NCBI RefSeq assembly: GCF_042747725.1
Contig: NZ_JBHZGO010000101.1
Coordinates: 265,369-329,368 of the forward strand
From: FACHB-T130 sp042747725
GTDB taxonomy: Bacteria; Cyanobacteriota; Cyanobacteriia; Cyanobacteriales; FACHB-T130
Length of the DNA stretch: 64,000 nt
Reading direction: 5' to 3'
In this document: piece after piece, positions 9,401-17,847 of the stretch
Layout of the letters: each line of letters begins with the position of its first letter
Numbering within the stretch: position 1 is the first letter of the stretch
Position numbers and translations under genes: made by a program
The notes under the pieces: model-generated
Database searches by the model: none
Told to the model about the DNA's origin: nothing
Seen by the model: the letters and a program-made list of their open reading frames with translations, nothing else

Positions 9401-12400
9401 CCCCAAACATCGCTTCCAGATTTTCTGCCTCGACAGGCACTGCCGCTGAGTCGATTCCCCAGTCAGCTTCCATGTCGCTGCCAAATAGGTCTGAATCTGC
9501 TAATTCCAGCGCTTCTGGAGTGGATGTTGGTGCTTCCCCAAACATCGCTTCCAGATTTTCTGCTTCTTGAGGCACCGCCGCTAAGTCGATTCCCCAGTCA
9601 GCTTCTATGTCGCTGCCAAATAGGTCTGAATCTGCTAATTCCAGCGCTTCTGGAGTGGATACGGGTGCTTCCCCAAACATCGCTTCCATGTCGCTGCCAA
9701 ATAGGTCTGAATCTGCTAATTCCAGCGCTTCTGGAGTGGATACGGGTGCTTCCCCAAACATCGCTTCTAGATTCTCTGCCTCGACAGGCACCGCTGCTGA
9801 GTCGATTCCCCAGTCAGCTTCCATATCGCTGCCAAATAGGTCGGCATCGGCTAATTCCAGTGCTTCTGGAGTGGATGCTTCTGGTTCCCCAAACATCGCT
9901 TCCAGATTCTCTGCCTCGACAGGCACCGCCGCTGAGTCGATTCCCCAGTCAGCGTCGAATTCGCTAGCGAACAGATTTTCTTCATTCAAATCCAGCGCAT
10001 CGGTACTGGAAGATGGCTTGTCACCGAACATCGTTTCTAGATTTTCTGCGGCATCCAGAGATCCTTGAGATGTTTCCTCTGATGGCAGTTCTAAAAAGGC
10101 ATCGGTTGTAGCGAAGAAATCATCGGAGGAGTCTGCCGAAACAAGCGACTCTTCCTGGCTAGTATCAAACAGACTGGATAATGGCTCTGCTTGGCTAGCA
10201 TCAAAAGCATCTGTATTTGCATCGGATAGGTTCATGCTGGCAAAGTCCAGAGAACTATCCCATTGAGTCGTTGCAGTTGCTTCTGGTTCTGCCTCAAAGA
10301 AGTTATCTAATGCGTCAATTTGGGGTGTTTCATGGCTTTCCCCATTTATGTCAAGAGATTCGTCAAGAGATGCGAATTCTGGTGTTTCTACATCTGCTGT
10401 TTGCGATCCAAAGAAATCGTCTAACCCATCTACCGACTCAGTTTCGGTAAGATTGGGAACGGAGTTTAGCGCGATCGCATCCGCATCCGCATCTTCTTCT
10501 AGCGCTACGTTCTCGATCTCCCTACCAGTGCTTTCCCCTTCACTCTCCCAATCCAGGTTAAAGGGACTGGTTTGTGGATTGTCAAATTCCAACAAGTCCA
10601 GTGCCTCTTCGTTCCTTGCCTCTGAAGCGCTTGTATCCAGTGCAAATGCGTCTAAAGACTCCCAATTGCTGGGAATGTCTAGATCGTCTAAAGCTGAGAA
10701 TGGCCCTTCAACCAGAGTTTCATTCAACTCCAGCTCGTTCTCCCAATCTTCTACTTCTTCTTGTGCCGTTCCTGGCATCTGAGCTGCTGTTAATTCTGAG
10801 AAGCCAGCGGGTTCGATTGTCTCGTCCCATGCCAAGTCTGTTGCTGACCAATCCTCTAGAAAAGCTCCGTCAACGCGGCTTGTACTGGCATCAATATCTT
10901 CCACACCAGGCATGGCAGGCCAATTAAAGTCGAGGTTAACATCTCCTACCGCCTCTGCTGCGATTTCGGGTGCGATCGCCTCCGACTCAAAGGGAGTTCC
11001 TAGATCCGCTGCGCTCATTTCCAGCAGGTCGTTTGCCTCGTTTCTCGGCATCATTTCCTCAAACCACAGATCGGTATTGTCATCCAACACCAGTTCATCA
11101 AGAACATCGCCATTGTCTGGTCTGGCTTCTGGGGTTTCAAACAGATCCAAGTTGCTAAAGTCGGGTTCTTCTTCCCAACCCGCCGCCGTTAAATCAACTT
11201 CATCTTCATCTTCCAACAGGCCACCCATCTCCCAATCGCTCAAAGCTGTACTCGTACTCTGCTCATCCTCAAACACAAAATCTGGCAAATCGTTACCAGT
11301 ACTGGCTATTGGCTCGGCGGCAGAAACACTATCGAGTACCTGCAAATCCTCGCTCGACCAATCCGCAGCCCAGTCCGACCCTTCTGTAGACCTTATCGAT
11401 GGAGTTTCTAACTCTTCTGGAACTTCCGGGTTGCTGTTCTCGGCGGCTTCGCCAAATAGCGTTCCTGTTGTCATCAATTCCCAGTCTGACGACTCCTGAT
11501 TTGTCGCTGCTGCCTCGAAAATCAAGTCATTTTCGTTAGTATCTATACCCGCAGCACCGAACATATCTCCATCCGATGACGCTTCCGACTCTGTCGCCAA
11601 GAGAGCCAAGTCCAGATTCTCAGAGGTAAGAATGCCTAATAAATCTTCGTCTGTAGCCGCCCCCAGCGACTCGTTTAGAGCGTTGGTAATCTCCTGTTGC
11701 TCAAAGCCTTCATCTTCTTCTAGGAAACTGTCATTCCAGAGATTGGCTAAATTCTCTGATGGGGTTGCTTCTGAAGCTGCGCTTGGGGTATCTACCTCAA
11801 ACAGCAGGTCTGAAAAATCATCTTCATCTTCATTTACATCTGACACCCTGCCTGCGAACAACTGTGCGGCATCTTCCCGTTCGCTTTCCACCGCAGGCTT
11901 TTCGCCTTCCTCTACTAAGTCTTCTCCAAATCCAAATAAAGTTAAATCATCTCCTTCAGTTGTTGGAGTGGCAGATTTTCCTAACCCGTCTGTATCACCA
12001 CCCAGCAAGTCAGAAAAGTCGTTTTCTTGTGCAAGATTCAACCATTCCTGACGATCTGTGCCCATATTATCTGCCCCATCGCCGATTACTTCTTCTTCTT
12101 GCCAGCTTTCATCCAGATCCGGGGCTTCCCCTTCAAACAAGTCAGCAAGGCTGTTAAGTTCTGCCATGCCGACTTCCGGTCCGCTGGGATCGGCTGGATG
12201 GTTGACAGATTCCTTACCCCGACCGGATTTGATACTCGGTTGACTAGAGAACATCGTATCTGCATTCGCCGCCGAGAGGGAGGGTTCCTTCAACCCAGCC
12301 CCCGATTCACTAGCAGCAAACCGTTCTTCTTGGATAAACGTCTGTGAGTAGTTGAAACGGTCGGTTGCTTTTGGTCGGTTTTGACGGGCATTTCCGGCTT

Positions 12401-13373
12401 CGGCTGGGGTCATGGAATGCTGCGGTACAGACGCGATTTGGGTCTGTAAATCGGCAGTAGTTGCCCCAGCTAGCTCTTGGGCGGAATAGAGTAGCGATTC
12501 TCCAGCATCCAATTCTGCCAAATGCGATGGAGTGGCGGAGGATGAGAGGAGTGACTTGAGCTGGGAACTCGGCTCAATTGAGCTGGCGCGACCTGCTAGC
12601 ACCAATTCTTGGGCTTGTTTAATTTCCTTAATAACGACGGTAGCCAGAGTGCGATAGGAATTTTCTGGATTAGCGATCGCGCTTGCCGAAGCCTGAATCA
12701 GTTCCGACCACTTCGGGCATTCATATTGTTCGCCCATCCGTTCTAAAGAGCCGCAGATTTCCTGAAGCTGTTGTCTGCACCTGGGTTGGTCGGGTTGTTT
12801 AAATAGCTGCAACATTTCGCGCAGCTGGTTGAGTACGTCGCCTCGAAATCGTTTTTGCGCTTGCCCATCTCGAAGGTAGCCGCCCGCCGCTGTTGCCTTA
12901 GCTGCCTCTTGAGCGCCGCTAGCCGCCTCTAAGGAGACATTCCCGCCAGTCCCATTCACCAGGAACGCCATGTGCTGGTTCAGTTCCTCAAATACCGGCT
13001 CGACGCCTGACATGATACTGTTAGCAATTTCCTCGGTCAAACCAAACGGGCCGCTGAGCTGCTCTATCAGTTCCTTAAGCGTATCGGAAACCTTCAAAAA
13101 CAGAGACTCCAGCTTTTGGTCAATCTTCACCGGACACTCTTTGAGGACTTTGAAGCAGTCTTCTAAGCGGTGGGAGGTTCTCTGAATACTGTTGATTCCC
13201 AGCATTGCCGCCCCGCCTTTGACCGAATGGGCGGCGCGGAAAACTTCATTCACCATTTCAGAATCTGCAATCGTGCTTGGCAGATTCACCAATCCCTGTT
13301 CAATGGTATTGAGGTGGTCTTTCGCCTCCTCAATGAAGTAGCCCATGATTCGCTGTTGTTGCTCCGGCTGCAT
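6480..13373 (-). CDS. pilL: Giant CheA-type hybrid histidine kinase of the Pil/Hmp taxis system
   Basis: A 2297-residue kinase that would phosphorylate CheY-type partners in response to the membrane receptor encoded just upstream. Order: Hpt domain (residues 1-105, phospho-His49 in AAHSVKGGA); a very long acidic, Ser/Ala/Glu-rich region (about 250-1620) containing a seven-copy repeat; CheA dimerisation (from ~1645); HATPase (about 1770-1965, with NNAITHG and DDGAGID); CheW-like domain (about 1970-2110); and a C-terminal receiver (about 2165-2290) with phospho-Asp in FCDIEMPRMDG. All catalytic motifs are intact. It is the last gene of the pilG-H-I-J-L order. The extra length compared with most CheA-type kinases is due entirely to the acidic region. 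Homologues are PilL/PixL of Synechocystis and HmpE of Nostoc; absence of a GAF-bearing receptor favours the Pil/Hmp branch over phototactic Pix. Confidence 0.9.
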   Translation of the reverse strand: MQPEQQQRIMGYFIEEAKDHLNTIEQGLVNLPSTIADSEMVNEVFRAAHSVKGGAAMLGINSIQRTSHRLEDCFKVLKECPVKIDQKLESLFLKVSDTLKELIEQLSGPFGLTEEIANSIMSGVEPVFEELNQHMAFLVNGTGGNVSLEAASGAQEAAKATAAGGYLRDGQAQKRFRGDVLNQLREMLQLFKQPDQPRCRQQLQEICGSLERMGEQYECPKWSELIQASASAIANPENSYRTLATVVIKEIKQAQELVLAGRASSIEPSSQLKSLLSSSATPSHLAELDAGESLLYSAQELAGATTADLQTQIASVPQHSMTPAEAGNARQNRPKATDRFNYSQTFIQEERFAASESGAGLKEPSLSAANADTMFSSQPSIKSGRGKESVNHPADPSGPEVGMAELNSLADLFEGEAPDLDESWQEEEVIGDGADNMGTDRQEWLNLAQENDFSDLLGGDTDGLGKSATPTTEGDDLTLFGFGEDLVEEGEKPAVESEREDAAQLFAGRVSDVNEDEDDFSDLLFEVDTPSAASEATPSENLANLWNDSFLEEDEGFEQQEITNALNESLGAATDEDLLGILTSENLDLALLATESEASSDGDMFGAAGIDTNENDLIFEAAATNQESSDWELMTTGTLFGEAAENSNPEVPEELETPSIRSTEGSDWAADWSSEDLQVLDSVSAAEPIASTGNDLPDFVFEDEQSTSTALSDWEMGGLLEDEDEVDLTAAGWEEEPDFSNLDLFETPEARPDNGDVLDELVLDDNTDLWFEEMMPRNEANDLLEMSAADLGTPFESEAIAPEIAAEAVGDVNLDFNWPAMPGVEDIDASTSRVDGAFLEDWSATDLAWDETIEPAGFSELTAAQMPGTAQEEVEDWENELELNETLVEGPFSALDDLDIPSNWESLDAFALDTSASEARNEEALDLLEFDNPQTSPFNLDWESEGESTGREIENVALEEDADADAIALNSVPNLTETESVDGLDDFFGSQTADVETPEFASLDESLDINGESHETPQIDALDNFFEAEPEATATTQWDSSLDFASMNLSDANTDAFDASQAEPLSSLFDTSQEESLVSADSSDDFFATTDAFLELPSEETSQGSLDAAENLETMFGDKPSSSTDALDLNEENLFASEFDADWGIDSAAVPVEAENLEAMFGEPEASTPEALELADADLFGSDMEADWGIDSAAVPVEAENLEAMFGEAPVSTPEALELADSDLFGSDMEAMFGEAPVSTPEALELADSDLFGSDIEADWGIDLAAVPQEAENLEAMFGEAPTSTPEALELADSDLFGSDMEADWGIDSAAVPVEAENLEAMFGEQEAPASTPEALELADSDLFGSDMEVMFGEQEAPASTPEALELADADLLGSDMEAMFGEAPVSTPEALELADADLFGSDMEAADWGIDSAAVSEEAASELEDLLGGEPVGFGDALAFEENLLTGEIPSENQASDADELEEVESLWDLVTEQQEIANTSETAVADELSLIETFGEEDRDLAFSLVENDEFDELEAMLGEEVFGEPASNLASNDEFDELEAMLGEEESVPAAFDGADINEFADLEALLGDDEPQLVPQLAESQRSPTKPMAEQAASADTLDDGFGDLEELLGQAEETMGGPRSVKTSSGQVRPVNRPRPVKVFEQTMRVPVKHLDNLSNLVGELVVNRNTLEQDQERLRQFLDNLLHQVQQLSDVGARMQDRYERSLLESSLLASRQSNRFNARPDPTSAADQAPANSRFGLGELELDLFTPFHSLSQEIIELIVRVRESAADIEFLVDETDQVARMLRQVTSQLQEGLTRSRMVPFAQTADRLPRAVREISLKCGKQAELQIEGRETLIDKVILEHLYDPMTHLVNNAITHGIEPPEVRKAAGKPPIGRITIRAFHQGNQTVISVSDDGAGIDSERVKAKAIEKGLITSSEAKSMTRLEVYDLLFHPGFSTKDKADDFSGRGVGMDVVCTSLNEIRGVITTDSTLGKGTTFTVRLPLTLSICKALCCLSDKARIAFPMDGVEDMLDIPQDRIQTNSEGQTCISWRDSLMPFQPLAELLTYQRHLSRGTVYGGNREDDMISVVVLRSSGNFIAVQVDQVLGEQEIVIKQLEGPVPKPLGVAGATVLGDGRIMPIADVLELIDLATGRIGKDRGVSLWDKAGVSLPVEAPPVKTDPMVLIVDDSITVRELLSMTFNKAGYRVEQARDGQEAWDKLRSGLPCEIVFCDIEMPRMDGLELLSRIQKDPSLNHLPVAMLTSRGASKHQQMAAHLGAKGYFTKPYLEEALLDAAQRMIKGEVLLTINTNA
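9130..9960 (-). repeat. Tandem repeat inside the CheA-type gene
   Basis: Seven near-identical copies of a motif containing STPEALELAD (S/A)DLFGSDME are encoded here, most followed by DWGIDSAAVP and ENLEAMFGE; an eighth, diverged copy lies near 9960-10040. At DNA level the core TCCAGCGCTTCTGGAGTGGA recurs seven times with unit lengths of about 85-150 bases. Spacing varies because some units lack the DWGIDSAAVP part. Near identity at nucleotide level points to recent expansion by slippage or recombination. Confidence 0.9.
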
Positions 13374-13384
13374 AGCAGTATCCT

Positions 13385-13455
13385 TCGAGAGTGCTGAGTG
13401 CTATTGACGCCCATACGGCGGCTTCCCGTAGGGAGTGCTGAGTGCTGAGTGGAAA
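13385..13455. repeat. Heptamer (STRR-type) and palindromic repeat between pilL and pilJ
   Basis: The 236-base gap between the two operon genes holds a heptamer repeat (GAGTGCT / GAGTGCTGAGTGCTGAGTGG) split by a small palindromic element containing CGGCTTCCCGTAGGGAG. Similar heptamers occur at many places in this window, inside and outside genes. Confidence 0.7.
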
Positions 13456-13609
13456 AAAGAAGATTTTTTCTCCACTAGATTGCTTTTAATGTACCCAATC
13501 TACTCGGAATCGACATCATTGATTTTTGCCCAATTTGTAGAAACGTGATTAATCGGGTTTCCAGGGCAATCTTCAGTTGTTTTTGCCCCACAATTGCTGA
13601 TTGGTGAGT

Positions 13610-16471
13610 TTATTTTCCCTCAGTGGCTTCGATGCGGAAGCGTTCGACGGAAGTTAGCAGGTCTCGTGCCACGCCAACCAAGTTTTGCAGCGCAGTTGAC
13701 ACCCGTTGCGCTTCCTGAGATGTCTCTTGCGCGGTCAGTTCCACCGATTGCATCACCTGGGCAACAGCAGAAGAAGTTTCTGTCTGTTCCACCGTGTCAG
13801 CAGTAATAGAGCGCACGAGGGCGTCGATCCGATTTGACACCTGAATGATGTCTTCCAAACTCCGTTTTGCCTGTTCTGCCCGTTTCGTTCCATCAATCAC
13901 CTGTTGGGTGCCTTCCTCCATTGCCGTCATCACCGAACCCGTTTCGCTCTGGATTTGCAGCACAATCTGTTCAATTTCCTTCAAAGCTTTCGCGGCTCGG
14001 TCTGCCAGTTGTCGCACTTCATCTGCCACCACAGCAAAGCCCCGACCCGCCTCACCGGCGCGTGCCGCTTCAATACTGGCATTGAGTGCTAGGAGGTTGG
14101 TTCGGGAAGCGATCCCTGAAATCAACGCGACGATCTTAGAAATTTCCTGGGAAGATTCGGCAAGACGTTTGACTTTTCGAGTCGTTTCTGCTACAGTTTC
14201 CCGAATTTGCAGAATCCCCGCCACCGTTCGTTCTACGGATTCACCGCCCTTCAGGGCTGTGGCAGAGGCGGCGCGGGCGACTTCTTCTGCTTCTCTGGCA
14301 TTTTCAGCAACCCGCTGAATCGAGCCAGTCATCACCTGAACCGAGTTGAGAGTCACCGCCAGCTCTTCTGCCTGTCGCAGCGCATCGGAAGACAAACCGC
14401 GAGCAAATACTTCACTGTCAGTCGCCCCCTTACTGACTTGTCGAGCCGCCATCTTCACCTGCTGAACAATTTCCCGCAGGTTTTGAATGGTCAGGTTAAA
14501 GGAGTCGGCAACTGCTCCCAAAACGTCTGCCGTCACTTCTGCCTGCACAGTCAGATCCCCACGGGCAGCACCTTCCACGTCATCCAGCAGTCGAATCACT
14601 TGACGTTGCAGGTCTTCTTTGGCTTGTTCTTGCTCTTCAGCTTTGCGTTGAGCTTCGGATGTAGTTGTCAGGATGACGCGAGCCATTTGGTTGAACCCAG
14701 CTGCGAGGGCACCGAATTCGTCTTCTGAGTAAACGGTTGCCTGGGCATTAAAATTGCCGCCGGAAACAGACTCAAACTGGGCTTGGAGGTCTTCGGTGGT
14801 TTTTTTGATTTGCCGAGTCGTAATTCGCCCTAAAGCCAGCGTGGTACCAAAGGTGGCGGCACCTGCTGCCAGACTCATGACCCAGCTGGTGTTGCGGAGG
14901 TGGGAAATTGTAGTGGTTTTGCTGTCTTGGGGGGCAGCACTCGCGGAGATGAAGCTGACGAGTGCGACGACAACTGCGGAGACAATTCCGGCAGCGGCGG
15001 CAGCGATCAGCGGCTTTTTACTCAGAGGGGCGTTTTCAAAGGCAGCAAAAGGGCCTTGTTCAATGGTGACATTTGGCTCTGCTTTGGAGCCTTCTGGAGT
15101 AAAGGAAATCGTTCCGGGGTTTTGTTCGGAGGTTCCGGTGATGCTGAATTCATCATCGTGAACGCCTAAGCTTGAATTTCCGGAGGATTCCGCGAAAGTT
15201 CGCGTCTCTACTCTTCGCTTGGAATCTCCAGTTGCCCGTCTTGAAGCTGTACCCAAATCGGAAATTCCCGATGAGAATCCTTGGCTATTGCCTTCGGAGT
15301 GGGGCAAATCGAAATCCGGAATGCTCCCTAAATCGTCTCCAAAGTCACCAAATTCCTCTAAGAAGTCGCTGCTACTTTCATTAAGCCGGTTTCGCTGTTG
15401 ATTTTCTGAGGAAAACGAGTCATAGCCAATGGCGTCGTCAAAGGCTTCAAAGTCAAATTGGTCTTGTTGTGTATTGCCGTTTTGATCGGAGTGGGCTACA
15501 TAAGTAGCATCGTCTTCGTAGGGACGAGTCTCAAATGGGCGGTTACGGGATCTGGTGGGGTCGTTGCTACTGGTATAAGGTTCGGTATCGTCTAAGGAAT
15601 CCTGGCTGTCATATCCGAAACTTTCCTCCTCTGGTCTTCTGGAGTTTTCCAGCTCTCCCGATCTCATTAACAGTGTTTCGTCTTCCAGAGGAAAGTAATT
15701 GAAATTGGGTTCTTCTAAGGTGTCGGAAGAATTGGGAATTTCAAATGTGGAATTGTCACTCTCGAAGTTGTCCGGCGGCATTTGAAATTCACGATCTGCC
15801 GTCTGCTCCAAGTCAGTAAAGGCGTCGAGCGCAAATGCATCTGCATCTACATCTGTATTGCTTACGGGCGCTCCAGTCTCCTCATCCAGAGCGCTGGGCG
15901 ACCATGATTGTGCAAAGGGGTCGTGATAGGTTTCTTGTGTTTGTGCTGTGGCACTATCTGTATCCGAGTTGACAAACGGATTTGCCGCTGAGTAAGACTC
16001 TATGTCCTGAAAATCTCCGGAGTCAAAATCATCTAGAGAAGAGATGTCTTGGGTTACTATCTCTGGTTCTTCCAGGGATGGCCATGCGGCGTTGGCTTCT
16101 TGAATCGCAAAATCATCATCGTTGATTGCAAATTCGTCTTGTTCCAACTCGCCATCGACGGTATCGGAAGTTGCACCAACAGATTCGGAGTAGTTTTGGC
16201 AAGAGAGGGCGTATTCTATTCCGTTGTTGGCACAATCGATAAACTCTTGGTCGTCGGTGAGCTGAGGCACCAACTCGTATTGTTCTCGCGCGATCGCGTA
16301 CTGCTGTAATCCATAACAGTAAATATGACCCCGTAGGATACGAGCATTTGGGTCATTGGGAAAATTTTCGACTAACCGATCGATAATGGCAGCCGCCTCT
16401 TCGTAGTTGCCCAGCGTGTAGGCCGAAAATGCGTGTTGATATTCTTGTGTGTAATCCGTACTTGATTTCAT
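13610..16471 (-). CDS. pilJ: Methyl-accepting chemotaxis protein of the Pil/Hmp system
   Basis: A 953-residue membrane receptor. N-terminal residues 1-85 look like TPR helices (YTLGNYEEAAAIIDRL, DPNARILRGHIYC). A long acidic, disordered-looking cytoplasmic region follows to about 475. Two membrane helices (about 485-510 and 520-540) are separated by only ~20 residues, so there is essentially no periplasmic sensor. HAMP-type helices come next, then the MCP signalling domain with the hairpin core NLLALNASIEAARAGEAGRG. No GAF/phytochrome domain is present, unlike phototactic PixJ. The start is set at the ATG at 16471 because a strong GGGGGAGG ribosome-binding site precedes it by a few bases; the frame is open six codons further. 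It partners the CheW and CheA of the same operon to control type IV pili. Confidence 0.9.
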   Translation of the reverse strand: MKSSTDYTQEYQHAFSAYTLGNYEEAAAIIDRLVENFPNDPNARILRGHIYCYGLQQYAIAREQYELVPQLTDDQEFIDCANNGIEYALSCQNYSESVGATSDTVDGELEQDEFAINDDDFAIQEANAAWPSLEEPEIVTQDISSLDDFDSGDFQDIESYSAANPFVNSDTDSATAQTQETYHDPFAQSWSPSALDEETGAPVSNTDVDADAFALDAFTDLEQTADREFQMPPDNFESDNSTFEIPNSSDTLEEPNFNYFPLEDETLLMRSGELENSRRPEEESFGYDSQDSLDDTEPYTSSNDPTRSRNRPFETRPYEDDATYVAHSDQNGNTQQDQFDFEAFDDAIGYDSFSSENQQRNRLNESSSDFLEEFGDFGDDLGSIPDFDLPHSEGNSQGFSSGISDLGTASRRATGDSKRRVETRTFAESSGNSSLGVHDDEFSITGTSEQNPGTISFTPEGSKAEPNVTIEQGPFAAFENAPLSKKPLIAAAAAGIVSAVVVALVSFISASAAPQDSKTTTISHLRNTSWVMSLAAGAATFGTTLALGRITTRQIKKTTEDLQAQFESVSGGNFNAQATVYSEDEFGALAAGFNQMARVILTTTSEAQRKAEEQEQAKEDLQRQVIRLLDDVEGAARGDLTVQAEVTADVLGAVADSFNLTIQNLREIVQQVKMAARQVSKGATDSEVFARGLSSDALRQAEELAVTLNSVQVMTGSIQRVAENAREAEEVARAASATALKGGESVERTVAGILQIRETVAETTRKVKRLAESSQEISKIVALISGIASRTNLLALNASIEAARAGEAGRGFAVVADEVRQLADRAAKALKEIEQIVLQIQSETGSVMTAMEEGTQQVIDGTKRAEQAKRSLEDIIQVSNRIDALVRSITADTVEQTETSSAVAQVMQSVELTAQETSQEAQRVSTALQNLVGVARDLLTSVERFRIEATEGK

Positions 16472-16489
16472 TTGCCTCCCCCAAAACAA

Positions 16490-16556
16490 GTAAAAATTAA
16501 AAATTAAAAATTAAAAAATTTATTTTGCCTTTTTACTTTTTAATTTTTAATTGATT
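16490..16556. repeat. AT-rich heptamer repeat between pilI and pilJ
   Basis: Tandem AATTAAA-type heptamers run one way and then the other (TTAATTTTTAATTG), making a self-complementary AT-rich tract of about 65 bases. The same sequence type separates hmpF and tilS. It lies just upstream of the pilJ ribosome-binding site and could form a hairpin in the operon transcript. Confidence 0.7.
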
Positions 16557-17087
16557 TCATGCTGCCCATCGCGCTGAGCGAACAATTGCAACTTGGTCTA
16601 ATAGTCGGAGAAACTGATTTTTCTCTTTGTCTAATAACCACTCACCTTTCAGAAAAGGTGCCATACTGTCTGGAACGTTAGTAAGCATTTGCACCTGATC
16701 GATATCGAGCCAGTCCATGCCGACAATGCGCTCAACGGCTAAGCCTAACATGGTGTCCTGGTCTTCAACGGCAATCACTGGAATCTCAGGTTTGTCTGTA
16801 TTCAGGGCAGCTGAATCCCCTAAAAACTGCCCGAGGTCTGCTACCCAAATCACTTGTCCGCGCCAGTTCAGCGTTCCCAAGAGTAGGGGAGAAGCGTTGG
16901 GAATAGGAGTAATCCTATCTGGTGATGGAGAAACCACTTCACGGATTCCACTGGCTCCTAGGGCAAATTCGTTACCGGACGGAACGTAAAACCGCAAGTG
17001 TAATTCACCTTCAGGACTCTCTAGTTCCTGAAATCCGGGTGAGTGATCTTGACCGCTGCCTGTTAAAAAGTCCGGATTGCCGACCAT
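16557..17087 (-). CDS. pilI: CheW-like coupling protein
   Basis: A 176-residue single-domain CheW homologue that would couple the MCP to the CheA-type kinase in the cytoplasm. The CheW fold is recognisable from EVVSPSPDRITPIPNASPLL, LGTLNWRGQVIWVADLGQFL and the C-terminal VERIVGMDWLDIDQVQ. It lacks any receiver or kinase part. It sits between the cheY-type and MCP genes in the same direction (111 bases after the cheY gene and 85 before pilJ), so it is very likely in one operon. Equivalent to PilI/HmpC. Confidence 0.9.
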   Translation of the reverse strand: MVGNPDFLTGSGQDHSPGFQELESPEGELHLRFYVPSGNEFALGASGIREVVSPSPDRITPIPNASPLLLGTLNWRGQVIWVADLGQFLGDSAALNTDKPEIPVIAVEDQDTMLGLAVERIVGMDWLDIDQVQMLTNVPDSMAPFLKGEWLLDKEKNQFLRLLDQVAIVRSARWAA

Positions 17088-17198
17088 TTTATCTCCTTAG
17101 CTGTTAACTGTTAGCTGTTAGCTTGCGTTACTTCTGGGAACCTAAAAGCTACTAGAACTTTGCAGGTCAGTAGTTTTGGGCTAATGGCTAATGGCTTG

Positions 17199-17564
17199 TT
17201 AGCCTCGTAGCAGCTGTTTGACCGTCCCAATTAGCTCGGTTGGCTGAAAGGGTTTAGCTATGTAAGCGTCTGCACCTTGTTTCATCCCCCAGTAGCGGTC
17301 AAATTCTTCTCCTTTCGATGAACACATTACCACAGGCACATTCTGGGTTTTCGGGTCGGCTTTGAGCCGACGACATACCTCATAACCATTCATTCGGGGC
17401 ATGACAATATCCAACACCACTAAGTCGGGGCAAGACTTGAGAATTTGTTCCAAGGCTTCGACACCATCAGTGGCAATGGTTACGGTTAACCCACTTCCCT
17501 TGAGGAGGTCTGAGATCATTGCCCGTTGCGCGGGACTGTCTTCTACAACCAGAACTACACTCAT
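17199..17564 (-). CDS. pilH: CheY-like single-domain response regulator
   Basis: A 121-residue stand-alone receiver. It has the acidic pair in VEDSPAQ (residues 7-9), the phospho-acceptor Asp in VVLDIVMPRMNG (about residue 52), the conserved Ser in MCSSKG and Lys in AKPFQ (about 104), so it should be phosphorylatable. The likely phosphodonor is the CheA-type kinase at the end of the same operon, and the target is type IV pilus motor control, as for PilH/HmpB. No output domain is present. Confidence 0.92.
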   Translation of the reverse strand: MSVVLVVEDSPAQRAMISDLLKGSGLTVTIATDGVEALEQILKSCPDLVVLDIVMPRMNGYEVCRRLKADPKTQNVPVVMCSSKGEEFDRYWGMKQGADAYIAKPFQPTELIGTVKQLLRG

Positions 17565-17847
17565 AACTCCCTACCTACCTGTCTGCCGGTTCAAACATGA
17601 ACGCTCTTAAGCCACGATTGATTCACCCCTCAACCATGTCATGACTTAAGTATCCCATCTAACTTTAGACTCCTGTACGGGCGCTGTTTACGAGATATCT
17701 CTCCTGTTTCGGAGAGTCGCTGGTAAAGATTGCCCCTACGACTTGCTTAGTGTCTGTAGTCGGTAGCCCGTCGTTGATAGTCCCTAGTCCATAGTCTATT
17801 CCTAATTTCATCATTGAACGAAGCCCCGCCTCATCGGTGGGGCAATT
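17565..17847. other. Intergenic region between pilG and pilH
   Basis: About 280 bases holding a terminator-like hairpin near the pilG end (17823-17843, separate entry) and decayed heptamer repeats (TAGTCCATAGTC type) around 17770-17800. No small gene is visible. The hairpin may reduce read-through from pilG into pilHIJL. Confidence 0.5.
17823..17843 (-). terminator. Terminator-like hairpin after pilG
   Basis: GCCCCGCC (17823-17830) pairs with GGTGGGGC (17836-17843) with one unpaired position, directly after the pilG stop on the minus strand. The following minus-strand sequence is only weakly T-rich, so it may be an attenuator rather than a full terminator. Confidence 0.45.

Noticed and set aside
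9130..9960. CRISPR-like periodicity on the plus strand
   Set aside because: The period varies and the sequence is coding on the minus strand; the 'spacers' are also repeated.
8695..9967. Long plus-strand open frames opposite the CheA-type gene
   Set aside because: They are antisense shadows of the repeated acidic coding sequence; their translations are Ser/Asn-rich or Leu/Arg-rich repeats mirroring the real protein.
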